Shown piece after piece: positions 35,123 through 43,090 of a stretch of DNA of 64,000 bases; the first letter of the stretch is position 1; each line of letters begins with the position of its first letter. Where the stretch lies: contig CAIJOA010000032.1 of the NCBI GenBank assembly GCA_903822185.1, positions 124,001 to 188,000 on the forward strand, read 5' to 3'. The stretch comes from an uncultured Rhodospirillales bacterium. Its GTDB lineage: Bacteria; Pseudomonadota; Alphaproteobacteria; ATCC43930; CGMCC-115725. The position numbers and the translations under genes were made by a program. The notes below the pieces were generated by a model that saw nothing but the letters and a program-made list of their open reading frames with translations, was not told where the DNA came from and searched no databases.

Positions 35123-35917
35123 ATGGCAAAGGCTCTCATCCCCATCCGCGACTGGCTTCTGTTATGGGGCGATCGCTTTGCCCCCGTCCTGACCTTCGCC
35201 GCCCTTATCGCGATCTGGGAAGCGGCCTGCCGGATTTTCGACATCCCCCGCTTCCTGTTGCCCTCGCCGAGCTACATCGTCGTTGGCGCGATGGATCAGA
35301 CCGTCGCGACCTGGGCCGCCAACATCTGGGCCACGGTCAAAATCGCCTTCATGGGATATATCCTCGCCATCGTCGTGTCGATCCCGATCTCCGTCGGGCT
35401 CGCCCTATCGCGGTTTCTGTCCCGTACGGTTTATCCGCTGCTCGTCGTCATTCATTCGACCCCGGTCGTCGCCATCGCGCCGATCATCATCGTCGTGATG
35501 GGCACGTCTGCCCTGCCGCGCGTGTTCATCACCTTCCTGATTACCTTCTTCCCGATCGTCGTCACCACCACAGCCGGCTTGATGGCGACGCCGCAAGAAC
35601 TGATCGAGCTATCGCGCTCGCTGCGCGCAACGCGGGCGCGCGAGGTACTGCATATCCGCCTGCCCTACGCCCTGCCCTATATCTTCAGCGCCCTGAAAAT
35701 TTCGAGCACGCTGGCGATCGTCGGCGCGGTCGTCGCCGAATTCATCGCTGCCGAGCGCGGCCTTGGTTATTTCATCGAATTGCAGACGTCGTTCCTGAAG
35801 ATCAACCAGGGCTTTGCCGCGCTGGTCCTGCTGGTGACGATCAGCCTGTGTTTCTTCCAGGTCATCGGACTGATCCAAAAGACCTTCGCACCCTGGTCTT
35901 TGCCGAAGAAACAATAA
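35123..35917 (+). CDS. ABC transporter permease, SsuC/TauC-like
   Basis: The 264-residue permease has six predicted membrane helices and the EAA-type loop ELSRSLRATRAREVLHIRLPYALPYIF (about 160-186) that contacts the ATPase. With the binding protein and ATPase it makes a complete importer, probably a homodimeric permease. The start codon is one base after the ATPase stop (TGACATG), giving tight coupling. It ends the co-directional oxygenase/transporter set; the next gene converges on it. Confidence 0.94.
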   Translation: MAKALIPIRDWLLLWGDRFAPVLTFAALIAIWEAACRIFDIPRFLLPSPSYIVVGAMDQTVATWAANIWATVKIAFMGYILAIVVSIPISVGLALSRFLSRTVYPLLVVIHSTPVVAIAPIIIVVMGTSALPRVFITFLITFFPIVVTTTAGLMATPQELIELSRSLRATRAREVLHIRLPYALPYIFSALKISSTLAIVGAVVAEFIAAERGLGYFIELQTSFLKINQGFAALVLLVTISLCFFQVIGLIQKTFAPWSLPKKQ

Positions 35918-35926
35918 CGGCGGGCG

Positions 35927-36733
35927 CTAGTGATCGCGCAGCGAATCCAACGGATAAGAGTCGATCTCGCGCAGCAGTTCGATGAAGCGCGTCGCTGCGT
36001 CTTCGACGATCAGCTTGCCCCGCGCCGCATCGGCGTCACGCGCATCGCCGCACGCGCCCTCAACGTTCAGGTCTTGAATCTGCCAGCCGAACCCAACGCT
36101 GCCGCCTTCGGGTCGCAGATATTTATAAGTCTGTTCGATCGCGACCGACGCCGGAACGAAATTGCGCCGCTGATCCTCGCGCACCAGGTCGGGGCGAAGA
36201 TGCAACATGATCGAGGTTTCGCCCGAACCGCCATGGATGCCGTGCCGCATCTCGTCCTCCGGGAACAGCCCTTCGGGCGTGCCAAGCCCCCAGTAATTCA
36301 GCGTCACGACAAACATCTTCAGCCGCGAGCGCAGATCGCGTGCAACGATATCCATGATCTGCGGCTGGCCGCCGTGACCGTTGAGCAGGACGAGCTTGCG
36401 GATACCGGCGCGATCAACGCTCTCGCCGATTTCGGTCCAGAGCCGGATCAGCGTTTCCGCCGACAAGGTCAGCGTACCGGGAAAAGCTATATGCTCGTTC
36501 GATTTGCCGATCGGCATCAGCGGCAGGAACGTCGCCGGCACATCGTCCGGCAAACGGCGCAAAACTTCGTCCACCACGCCCTGTGTGATGCAGGCATCGA
36601 CCCAGACCGGCAGATGCGGCCCATGCTGTTCAACGGCGCCGACCGGCAAGATCGCAATCGTCCGGTCGTGATCCAGCGCCGCGAAATCGACGGTCGTCAT
36701 CTCGTGCCACAGCTTGCGCGGAAAACTCACCAT
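35927..36733 (-). CDS. creatininase-family amidohydrolase
   Basis: The 268-residue metal-dependent hydrolase has GAVEQHGPHLPVWVD, with Glu35, His37 and Asp46 as expected metal ligands, then VLLNGHGGQ and HGIHGGSGETSIML, where the last His/Glu complete the binuclear site. Family members open cyclic amides such as creatinine or cleave related amide bonds. It is transcribed toward the permease gene, nine bases apart, and diverges from the cysteine hydrolase. Its place between an importer and a second amidase-like hydrolase points to catabolism of an amide-containing compound. The substrate is not identifiable. Confidence 0.92.
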   Translation of the reverse strand: MVSFPRKLWHEMTTVDFAALDHDRTIAILPVGAVEQHGPHLPVWVDACITQGVVDEVLRRLPDDVPATFLPLMPIGKSNEHIAFPGTLTLSAETLIRLWTEIGESVDRAGIRKLVLLNGHGGQPQIMDIVARDLRSRLKMFVVTLNYWGLGTPEGLFPEDEMRHGIHGGSGETSIMLHLRPDLVREDQRRNFVPASVAIEQTYKYLRPEGGSVGFGWQIQDLNVEGACGDARDADAARGKLIVEDAATRFIELLREIDSYPLDSLRDH

Positions 36734-36795
36734 TCCCTACTCCTCATATCCGTCGCGCCATCATGCGCGAAGGACGCATCGGAGGCTCATAAAAA

Positions 36796-37569
36796 ATGAC
36801 ATTTGTCCCGTTGGGATCGAGCCCATCCAATCAATGGCGTGTCTCCGAGACGGCCGTCGATCTGGTGCGCGCGCCGCGCCCGGCCAAGACCATCGCCATC
36901 GGGGCCGAGCCGCAAAATCTGACGCTCGATTTGGCCCAGACCGCGATCATCGTCATCGACATGCAGAATGATTTCTGCACTGACGGCGGCTGGCTACATC
37001 ATATCGGGGTCGATATCGCGCCGACGCGGCGTGCGGTCGGACCGTTGCAACGGTTGTTGCCGATGTTGCGCAAGTCGGAAGTGCCGGTGATCTGGGTCAA
37101 CTGGGGCAACCGGCCGGACCGGCTCAATCTCAGCCCGTCCCTGCTGCATGTCTATAAGCCCACCGGCAACGGCGTCGGCCTCGGCGATCCCCTGCCCGGC
37201 AACGGTGCACCGGTATTGGAAAAAGACGGCTGGGGCGCCGCCGTGGTCGATGAACTGACCATCGCGCCCGACGATATCCGCGTCGATAAATTCCGCATGA
37301 GCGGATTCTGGGATACGCCGCTCGACAGCATCTTGCGCAATCTGCGCGTCACGAGCCTGATGTTCGCCGGGGTCAATCTCGATCAATGCGTGCTCTGCAC
37401 GCTGCAGGACGCGAATTTCCTCGGCTATGACTGCATCCTGGTCGAGGATTGCGCCGCCACGACCTCACCCGATTTCTGTAACGCCGCAACGCTTTATAAC
37501 GTGAAGCAATGCTTCGGCTTCGTCACCGCGTCGGACAAGATTCTCACAGGCATCGAGGCGTCGTCATGA
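36796..37569 (+). CDS. isochorismatase-fold cysteine hydrolase
   Basis: The 257-residue protein carries the catalytic triad of the isochorismatase-like amidases: Asp55 (IIVIDMQNDF), Lys165 (VDKFRMSGF) and Cys198 (GVNLDQCVLCT). This subfamily includes N-carbamoylsarcosine and ureidoacrylate amidohydrolases (RutB-like), which release ammonia and CO2 from carbamoyl amides. A 45-residue N-terminal extension, common in that subgroup, precedes the core. The last four bases overlap the cupin start (ATGA), and it diverges from the creatininase gene 62 bases away, so both may share a control region. Confidence 0.92.
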   Translation: MTFVPLGSSPSNQWRVSETAVDLVRAPRPAKTIAIGAEPQNLTLDLAQTAIIVIDMQNDFCTDGGWLHHIGVDIAPTRRAVGPLQRLLPMLRKSEVPVIWVNWGNRPDRLNLSPSLLHVYKPTGNGVGLGDPLPGNGAPVLEKDGWGAAVVDELTIAPDDIRVDKFRMSGFWDTPLDSILRNLRVTSLMFAGVNLDQCVLCTLQDANFLGYDCILVEDCAATTSPDFCNAATLYNVKQCFGFVTASDKILTGIEASS

Positions 37570-37988
37570 TCGCCAAGTCGCGCGAATCCTATCGGGCCTA
37601 TCGCATCACGCCGCAGGATACCAACCGCCTCGTCCCGGTGTTCGATCCCATTGGCGAGAAAGCGAATTTCCTCTTTGCGATCGAGATATTCGATGTCGGC
37701 GGCAAGACCCCGCCCAACGTCCATCGGCAGGCGCAGGAAATGTTCTTCGTCCTTCATGGCGAAGGCCGCGCGGATTGCAGTGGCACAGAGACGATGCTGA
37801 AAGCCGGCGACAGCATGCTGTTGATGCCGGGCACGACGCACGTTGTCGAGAACACCGGCAAGGACCGGCTCTATTGCATGACCGTGATGGTACCGAACGA
37901 GGACTTCGCCGAACTGATCCGCACCGGCATCCCCGAAGAACTCGACGACGCCGACTGGGCGATCATCAGCGGGAAACTCCCCGGGTAA
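37566..37988 (+). CDS. single-domain cupin protein
   Basis: The 140-residue cupin has motif 1 PPNVHRQAQEMFFVLHGEG (about 53-71) and motif 2 PGTTHVVEN (about 96-104), which would supply the metal-binding histidines and glutamate. Small cupins act as isomerases, dioxygenases or sensors. Its start is embedded in the stop of the cysteine hydrolase (ATGA), showing translational coupling, so it probably works in the same pathway. Palindrome P3 follows 14 bases after the stop. Confidence 0.88.
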   Translation: MIAKSRESYRAYRITPQDTNRLVPVFDPIGEKANFLFAIEIFDVGGKTPPNVHRQAQEMFFVLHGEGRADCSGTETMLKAGDSMLLMPGTTHVVENTGKDRLYCMTVMVPNEDFAELIRTGIPEELDDADWAIISGKLPG

Positions 37989-38002
37989 TCTCTCACTAGT
38001 TT

Positions 38003-38083
38003 CGTCACCCCCGCGAAAGCGGGGGTCCATTTATCGACATCGCGATGTTGCCCGATGGATTCCCGCTTTCGCGGGAATGACGA
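38003..38083. repeat. Intergenic palindrome, family P3
   Basis: The left arm is cgtcacccccgcgaaagcgg and the right arm ends cgctttcgcgggaatgacg. It fills the gap between the convergent cupin and TetR genes and is the best-preserved P3 copy together with that at 6939. Confidence 0.88.
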
Positions 38084-38087
38084 AGAA

Positions 38088-38684
38088 TTAAGCGATACCC
38101 AATGTGCTGGAGCAAAGCCGCTCAATCCGCGCGGCGAGACGTGCGCGATTAACGCGCTGGTCCTTCATATAGGCGTCATCGACGACACCATGGAGGCCAC
38201 TGAATAGAAAGACCGCCGTCGCATGCGGATCGTCGATGGTCCAGGCCCCGGCTTCCGTTCCCGCACGTAATAATTCGCCGAGATGATCGATGACGATGTT
38301 ATCGACCAGCCCCTGCCGCGTCGGCGGGCGGGCGAAGAACAGAACGTCGTGCAAGCGGATTGAATCGAGATAGAAGCCGACGCAGGCCTTCGCCCAGGCC
38401 GATAGCCATTCCTTCCAATCGTCTGGTGCCTTAGCCAATGCCTGTTTGATCGCGGCCAGATGCTGCTCGGCATAGCGGTCGCCCAGCGGGACGAGCACAT
38501 CTTCCTTGGTCGGGAAATAGAGATAGAACGTGCCCTTGGCGACGCCGGCCGCGCTGGTGATCTGCTCGACCGTCGTCGCGGCGATGCCTTGCGCGAGGAA
38601 CAAGTCCTGCGCGGCACTCATCAGATCGTCGCGTCGTTCCTCCGGCGGCTTGGTACGTGGGCGATGCGATGCCGTGGCGGCCAT
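38088..38684 (-). CDS. TetR/AcrR-family transcriptional regulator
   Basis: The 198-residue protein has an N-terminal helix-turn-helix (LFLAQGIAATTVEQITSAAG then VAKGTFYLYFPTKEDVLVP, about 28-66) and a variable ligand domain. Its ATG overlaps the TGA of the upstream MFS gene by one base (TGATG), so repressor and exporter are made from one message. The perfect inverted repeat at 39991-40015, upstream of the MFS gene, is the likely operator; the regulator would then repress its own operon until the exported compound binds. A longer open frame reaching into the MFS gene is an artefact. Confidence 0.93.
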   Translation of the reverse strand: MAATASHRPRTKPPEERRDDLMSAAQDLFLAQGIAATTVEQITSAAGVAKGTFYLYFPTKEDVLVPLGDRYAEQHLAAIKQALAKAPDDWKEWLSAWAKACVGFYLDSIRLHDVLFFARPPTRQGLVDNIVIDHLGELLRAGTEAGAWTIDDPHATAVFLFSGLHGVVDDAYMKDQRVNRARLAARIERLCSSTLGIA

Positions 38685-39958
38685 CAGTCTTCGCTTCCGT
38701 CGAGCCGATTGGCTTTGCGCAACGACGGGAACATCCACGCCCAGCTCCCGGTCACGACGAGCGAGCCGAGCCCGCCGAAGATCGCCGCCCCGACCGGCCC
38801 CAGGATGCGCGCGGCGATACCGGTTTCGAATTCGCCGAGTTCGCTCGACGCGCCGATGAACAAGCCCGACACCGCCGAGACGCGGCCGCGCATGTGATCG
38901 GGCGTCGTGATCTGCACCAACGAGTGACGGACATAGACCGAGATCATATCCGCCGCGCCCAGCGCGACGAGCGCGAGCATGGTGACGACGAGCGAAGTCG
39001 AAACCGCGAACACCAGCGTCGCGACACCGAAGGCCGCAACGCCCCAGAACATCCAGTGTCCCGCGCTGCGGCGGATCGGAAAGCGGCTGAGCGCATAGGC
39101 CATGATCGCCGCGCCGATCGCTGGGCCGGATCGCAATAGCCCGAAACCGTCCGAGCCGATCTGCAGCACGTCGCGGGCATAGACCGGCAATAGCGCACTG
39201 GCCCCGCCGAGCAGCACCGCAAAGAGATCGAGCGAGATCGCGCCCAGAACGATCTTGTTGGTCCAGACATAAGCGAGCCCTTCGCGGATATGCTCGACAT
39301 GCGAACCGGGCTGGCGTTCCGGCGTGGTGTTCGCCCGGAGGTAGAGCAAGCCGATGATCGCGCCGGCATAGAGCACCGCGGCACCGCCATAGGCTGCGGC
39401 GGGTGAAATCGCGCAGAGCGCGCCGCCGATCCACGGCCCGATGACAAAGGCCGCCTGCGCGCCCAACGAATTCCACGAGACGGCACGCGGCAGCTCGTCG
39501 CGCGGCACCAGCATCGGGCCGAGCGCCCCGCTGGCCGGCGAGAGGAAGGCGCGCGTCGCGCCGAAGATTCCGGCCATGACGAAGATCGGCATAAGGCCGG
39601 GATGAGGCTTTAAGGCGAAGATCGCCAGCGCCAGGACGCAGACAATCTCGGCCGTCGTGCAGAGCAGCATGATCAGCTTGCGATCATGCCGGTCGGCGAT
39701 GGTCCCAGCGATGAAGGTCAGCAGGAACAGCGGCACGAACTGCACCAGCCCGACCATGCCGACCAGAAAGGCGCTTTCCTCGACGCTTTGGGTATCACGG
39801 GCGATCGTATAGACCTGCCAGCCGATGGCGATCCCCTCCGCCTGCCCGCCCAGCATCGCCAGCACCTCGGCCACCCAGAACAGCGTGAAGGCGCGATGCC
39901 GAAAAATCGACGGCGACGGCGCGGCCGGCAGTTCGGGCAATGAAGCGGGATCAGTCAT
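38684..39958 (-). CDS. MFS exporter (EntS/MFS_3-like)
   Basis: The 424-residue protein has twelve predicted helices and MFS motif A-like TFIAGTIADRHDRKLIML (about 79-96). The start FRHRAFTLFWVAEVLAMLGGQ and ALGPMLVPRDELPRAVSWNSL resemble the EntS/MFS_3 group, which exports siderophores and macrolides. It is the first gene of a two-gene operon with the TetR regulator. The gene starts 33 bases downstream of a perfect 10-bp inverted repeat. No siderophore genes are nearby, so its substrate is open. Confidence 0.92.
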   Translation of the reverse strand: MTDPASLPELPAAPSPSIFRHRAFTLFWVAEVLAMLGGQAEGIAIGWQVYTIARDTQSVEESAFLVGMVGLVQFVPLFLLTFIAGTIADRHDRKLIMLLCTTAEIVCVLALAIFALKPHPGLMPIFVMAGIFGATRAFLSPASGALGPMLVPRDELPRAVSWNSLGAQAAFVIGPWIGGALCAISPAAAYGGAAVLYAGAIIGLLYLRANTTPERQPGSHVEHIREGLAYVWTNKIVLGAISLDLFAVLLGGASALLPVYARDVLQIGSDGFGLLRSGPAIGAAIMAYALSRFPIRRSAGHWMFWGVAAFGVATLVFAVSTSLVVTMLALVALGAADMISVYVRHSLVQITTPDHMRGRVSAVSGLFIGASSELGEFETGIAARILGPVGAAIFGGLGSLVVTGSWAWMFPSLRKANRLDGSED

Positions 39959-39990
39959 GCGGAAGGCTTCCTATTCGTACAACACCTTCC

Positions 39991-40015
39991 ATTATGACTG
40001 GTGGTCAGTCATAAT
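39991..40015. promoter_or_regulatory. Putative TetR operator, perfect 10-bp inverted repeat
   Basis: attatgactg-gtggt-cagtcataat is a perfect inverted repeat with a 5-base spacer. The core atgactg/cagtcat is typical in size for a TetR dimer pair site. It lies 33-57 bases before the MFS start codon, where bound repressor would block transcription of the MFS-tetR operon. Confidence 0.8.
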
Positions 40016-40035
40016 TCAAGACACAGCCCTCTCCT

Positions 40036-40108
40036 CGTCATTGCGAGCGCAGCGAAGCAATCCAGTCTCGCGGCCACACTGGATTGCTTCGCTGCGCTCG
40101 CAATGACG
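40036..40108. repeat. Intergenic palindrome, family P2, perfect 31-bp arms
   Basis: Arms of 31 bases, from cgtcattgcgagcgcagcga to tcgctgcgctcgcaatgacg, pair without a mismatch around an 11-base loop. The other copy, at 1626-1704, has a degenerate arm. It lies between divergent genes (MFS exporter and binding protein), so it is not simply a terminator. Confidence 0.92.
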
Positions 40109-40221
40109 GTGTTGTTACGGCTGCTTTCGGGTTCCGGGGCCTACAGCCCTTTTGCACCCTCCCTTACACCGCTAGATTGTCTCACCAGACAAGAAGCAAT
40201 TCGCAACCGGGGAGATGGCGC

Positions 40222-41190
40222 GTGCGGATGAAATGGGCGGTTGTGGCGGGTTTGGCGTGTTTTGCGGTGTCCAGCGCACAGGCCGAGGATAAGGTTTGGC
40301 ATCACGCCATCATCGCGGCCAAGAGCGACGCCGGTTTCCTTTTCATGTTCACCAAGGGCTTCGCCGAAAAGCAGGGGCTGAAGTTGGAGTTGACCCAGGT
40401 CGATAGCGACTCAATCGGCCTTAAGGCGCTGCTCGCCGGGCAGGTCGAAAGCTTCGAGGGCGGGCCGACCGGCGCGATGATCGCGGCTTCGCGCGGCGGC
40501 GACGCCAAAGTCATGGGCTGTCATTGGCCGGGCCTGCCCCACGGCGTCTATGTCCGCGGCACGGTGGCGACGCCGCAGGATTTGAAAGGCAAGAAGGTCG
40601 CGATCTCGCAGCCGGGCTCGATGCCCGATCAGCTCGTGCGCACCCTCCTCGCCAAATACTCGGTGTCGCCGGACGATGTGACCTTCGCCAATCTCGGCAG
40701 CGACAACGACCGCTTCAAGGCGCTGGCAGCCGGGGTCGTCGATGCCGCCGTGATCTCGGGTGAATACACCCCGATCGCGGAGAAGGCCGGCGTCAAAGAA
40801 CTGATCCGCGGCCGCGAAATCCTGCCCGATTACCTGCGCATCTGCTTCATGAGCAGCGGCGCGGTATTGAAATCACGCCATGACGACGCGGTGAAGTTCC
40901 TCGCCGCCGAGATGAGTGCACTGCATTACGCTGTCACCCATCGCGACGAAACCATCGCCCTCACCCGCGAGGTCGCCAACATCAACGCCGACGATCCGCG
41001 TCCGGCCTTCATGTACGACGACACGGTCGCAGCAAAATCGATCGATCCCGATGTCGGTCTGCCGATGGCGAAGCTGGATTGGATGCAAGACCAGTCGGTC
41101 AAAGCCGGCGATCAGCCGCAACGCATCGACCTCGCCAAATTCGCCGACGGCGGCCCGCGCGAAGAAGCGCTGAAGAAGATCAGTCAGTAA
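40222..41190 (+). CDS. ABC transporter substrate-binding protein, NMT1/SsuA-like
   Basis: The 322-residue exported protein has a signal peptide (1-23, ending SSAQA) and the NMT1-type fold (KQGLKLELTQVDSDSIGLKALLAGQVES, then DLKGKKVAISQPGSMPDQLVR). It is the first gene of an ABC operon. The GTG at 40222 is chosen because GGGGAGA lies six bases upstream; the ATG two codons later is the alternative. A GC-rich palindrome follows its stop and precedes the ATPase gene. The solute is unknown. Confidence 0.92.
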   Translation: MRMKWAVVAGLACFAVSSAQAEDKVWHHAIIAAKSDAGFLFMFTKGFAEKQGLKLELTQVDSDSIGLKALLAGQVESFEGGPTGAMIAASRGGDAKVMGCHWPGLPHGVYVRGTVATPQDLKGKKVAISQPGSMPDQLVRTLLAKYSVSPDDVTFANLGSDNDRFKALAAGVVDAAVISGEYTPIAEKAGVKELIRGREILPDYLRICFMSSGAVLKSRHDDAVKFLAAEMSALHYAVTHRDETIALTREVANINADDPRPAFMYDDTVAAKSIDPDVGLPMAKLDWMQDQSVKAGDQPQRIDLAKFADGGPREEALKKISQ

Positions 41191-41210
41191 GAGAATATGA
41201 GTCTGATGTT

Positions 41211-41295
41211 ACCCCCCACCCCACCCCTCCCCCTCAAGGGGGGAGGGAATTCAACTGAGCCCTCTCCCCTTGAGGGGGAGGGTTGGGTGGGGGGT
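41211..41295. repeat. GC-rich palindrome inside ABC operon, family P5-like
   Basis: Long arms accccccaccccacccctc and the near-complementary gagggttgggtggggggt enclose the hairpin ccctcaagggg..ccccttgaggg. It fills the 115-base gap between the binding-protein stop and the ATPase start, where no other feature is visible. In an mRNA it would give a very stable stem. Confidence 0.88.
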
Positions 41296-41305
41296 CCACA
41301 ACTCC

Positions 41306-42082
41306 ATGGGTAACGTCAGCCTCGTCGATATCTCGAAACGCTTCCGGCTGACCATCGACGGCTCCGAGCAGTTCGTTCAGGCGTTGGACCACGTCAGCTT
41401 CACGGTTGCCGACGGCGAGATCGCCATGCTGATCGGGCCGTCCGGTTGCGGCAAGACGACCGCGCTGCGCATCGCCATGGGGCTCGATCAAGCCACCAGC
41501 GGTCAGGTGTTGGTCGATGGCCGCGAGGTCAAAGGCTGCGGCCATGATCGCGGCATGGTGTTCCAACACGCCGAATTACTGCCCTGGCTCAGCGCGGTCG
41601 ATAACGTGAAGTTCGGCCTCGAAATGAAAGGCATGCGCGGCGGCGAACTTAAAGACACCGCGATGCGTTATCTCGATCTTGTTGGGCTCGCCGGATCGGC
41701 GCAGCGCCGGCCGCATCAATTATCGGGTGGCATGAAACAGCGCGTCGGCATCGCCCGCGCGCTGGCCATCGACCCGAAAGTGTTGTTGATGGACGAACCG
41801 TTCGGCGCGCTCGACGCGCAAACGCGGGAAGCAATGCAGGCCGAACTCCTCGACATCCACGCACGCACGCGCAAGACCATCGTCTTCGTCACCCACGATC
41901 TCGACGAGGCGGTCCTTCTCGCCGATCGTGTTTTCGTCATGCGTAACGGCCGCCTGCAGGAAATCATCGAGGTTCCCCTGCCCCGGCCGCGCGGCGACCT
42001 GGGTGCGATCCGCGGCCTTAGCGCCTTTGCCGAAACGCGCTACAAAATCTGGCAGGCGCTGCATGCCGAGGCCGCATCATGA
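41306..42082 (+). CDS. ABC transporter ATP-binding protein, SsuB/TauB-like
   Basis: The 258-residue ATPase has Walker A IGPSGCGKTT (about 44-53), the Q-loop MVFQHAELLPWLS, signature LSGGMKQRVGIARAL, Walker B VLLMDEPFGALD and the switch His in VFVTHDLDEA. The ATG at 41306 begins just past the palindrome; the frame upstream runs through the repeat. Its TGA overlaps the permease ATG (ATGA), the usual coupling. Confidence 0.95.
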   Translation: MGNVSLVDISKRFRLTIDGSEQFVQALDHVSFTVADGEIAMLIGPSGCGKTTALRIAMGLDQATSGQVLVDGREVKGCGHDRGMVFQHAELLPWLSAVDNVKFGLEMKGMRGGELKDTAMRYLDLVGLAGSAQRRPHQLSGGMKQRVGIARALAIDPKVLLMDEPFGALDAQTREAMQAELLDIHARTRKTIVFVTHDLDEAVLLADRVFVMRNGRLQEIIEVPLPRPRGDLGAIRGLSAFAETRYKIWQALHAEAAS

Positions 42083-42843
42083 AGATGCCACGCTGGCTCA
42101 TCACCACGATCTCCGTCGTCATCTTTCTAGCCTTCTGGGAATTCTTCGGCCGCGACATTAATCCGATCTTCGGCTCCTACCCCACCGCCATCATCGCCGC
42201 CTTCATCAAGCTGGCGAAGTCGGGCAAGATCTGGGTCGCGCTGTTTCAAAGCCTTCAGCCCTTCGTCATCGGCTATCTGCTGGCGATCGTCGTTGGCGTA
42301 CCGATCGGTCTCGTTGTCGGGCGGTTTCGTGTCGCCGAGGCGGCGCTCGGCATCTATGTGACGGCAGGCTATGCGATGCCGTTGGTCGCACTGGTGCCGC
42401 TGCTGATCCTATGGCTCGGGCTCGGCTTCGCGGTGAAGGTCGCCGTCGTGTTCCTGATGTCGATCTTTCCCGTCTGCATCAACACCTGGGCCGGGGTCAA
42501 TGCCGTGCCGGTCAGCCTGATCGAAGTCGGCAAATCGCTGGTCGCGTCGGATGCAACAATCCTGCGCCGTATCATCCTGCCGGCGACCCTGCCCTATATC
42601 ATGGCCGGTATTCGTCTCGCCGTCGGCCGCGCCGTCGTCGCCATGATCATCGCCGAGTTCTTCACCGCGATCTCGGGCCTGGGCGGAATCATCATTCAAT
42701 CGGCAAACAACTTCGACACCGCGACGATGTTCGTGCCGGTGGTCATTCTGATGGTTTTGGCGATTGGGTTGAATTCGCTGATCGTCTGGATCGAGCGCCG
42801 CGTCGCGCCGTGGCAGGCCGAAATCGCCGGCCGATCGGAATAG
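42079..42843 (+). CDS. ABC transporter permease, SsuC/TauC-like
   Basis: The 254-residue permease has six predicted helices and the EAA loop EVGKSLVASDATILRRIILPATLPYIM (about 147-173). The start overlaps the ATPase stop by four bases. With the binding protein at 40222 it forms a complete importer, homologous to that at 33303-35917 but with unrelated flanking enzymes. Confidence 0.94.
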   Translation: MKMPRWLITTISVVIFLAFWEFFGRDINPIFGSYPTAIIAAFIKLAKSGKIWVALFQSLQPFVIGYLLAIVVGVPIGLVVGRFRVAEAALGIYVTAGYAMPLVALVPLLILWLGLGFAVKVAVVFLMSIFPVCINTWAGVNAVPVSLIEVGKSLVASDATILRRIILPATLPYIMAGIRLAVGRAVVAMIIAEFFTAISGLGGIIIQSANNFDTATMFVPVVILMVLAIGLNSLIVWIERRVAPWQAEIAGRSE

Positions 42844-43044
42844 TCAGATCGGCTTTTCGACGCCCCAGGGACTGCGCAGGCGGTTGGGTTGCATCGCGCC
42901 CGGCTGCTCGAAAGCGTTCGGCGTTTGCGGGATGCGGTTCGCATAGATAAAGCCGCATAGCGCCAGCACCAATCCGGTGAAGATCCAGGATCGTGGGGTG
43001 AGGCCGAGAAAACGGCGTTCTTTGATAAACTTACGCGTTGCCAT
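42844..43044 (-). CDS. small single-span membrane protein, function unknown
   Basis: The 66-residue protein has a basic N-terminus (ATRKFIKERRFLG), one hydrophobic helix (about 19-36, SWIFTGLVLALCGFIYA) and a short proline-containing tail. The basic residues before the helix would keep the N-terminus cytoplasmic. It ends immediately next to the permease stop of the opposite strand. No family is recognised. Confidence 0.65.
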   Translation of the reverse strand: MATRKFIKERRFLGLTPRSWIFTGLVLALCGFIYANRIPQTPNAFEQPGAMQPNRLRSPWGVEKPI

Positions 43045-43090
43045 GACCGCAACGCTAGGACGACAAGGTTAACGGATGGTTAGCGCTGTT

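Noticed and set aside
38684-39476. N-terminal extension of the TetR regulator
   Set aside because: This stretch is an out-of-frame reading of the MFS gene; the regulator starts at 38684 with a TGATG overlap.
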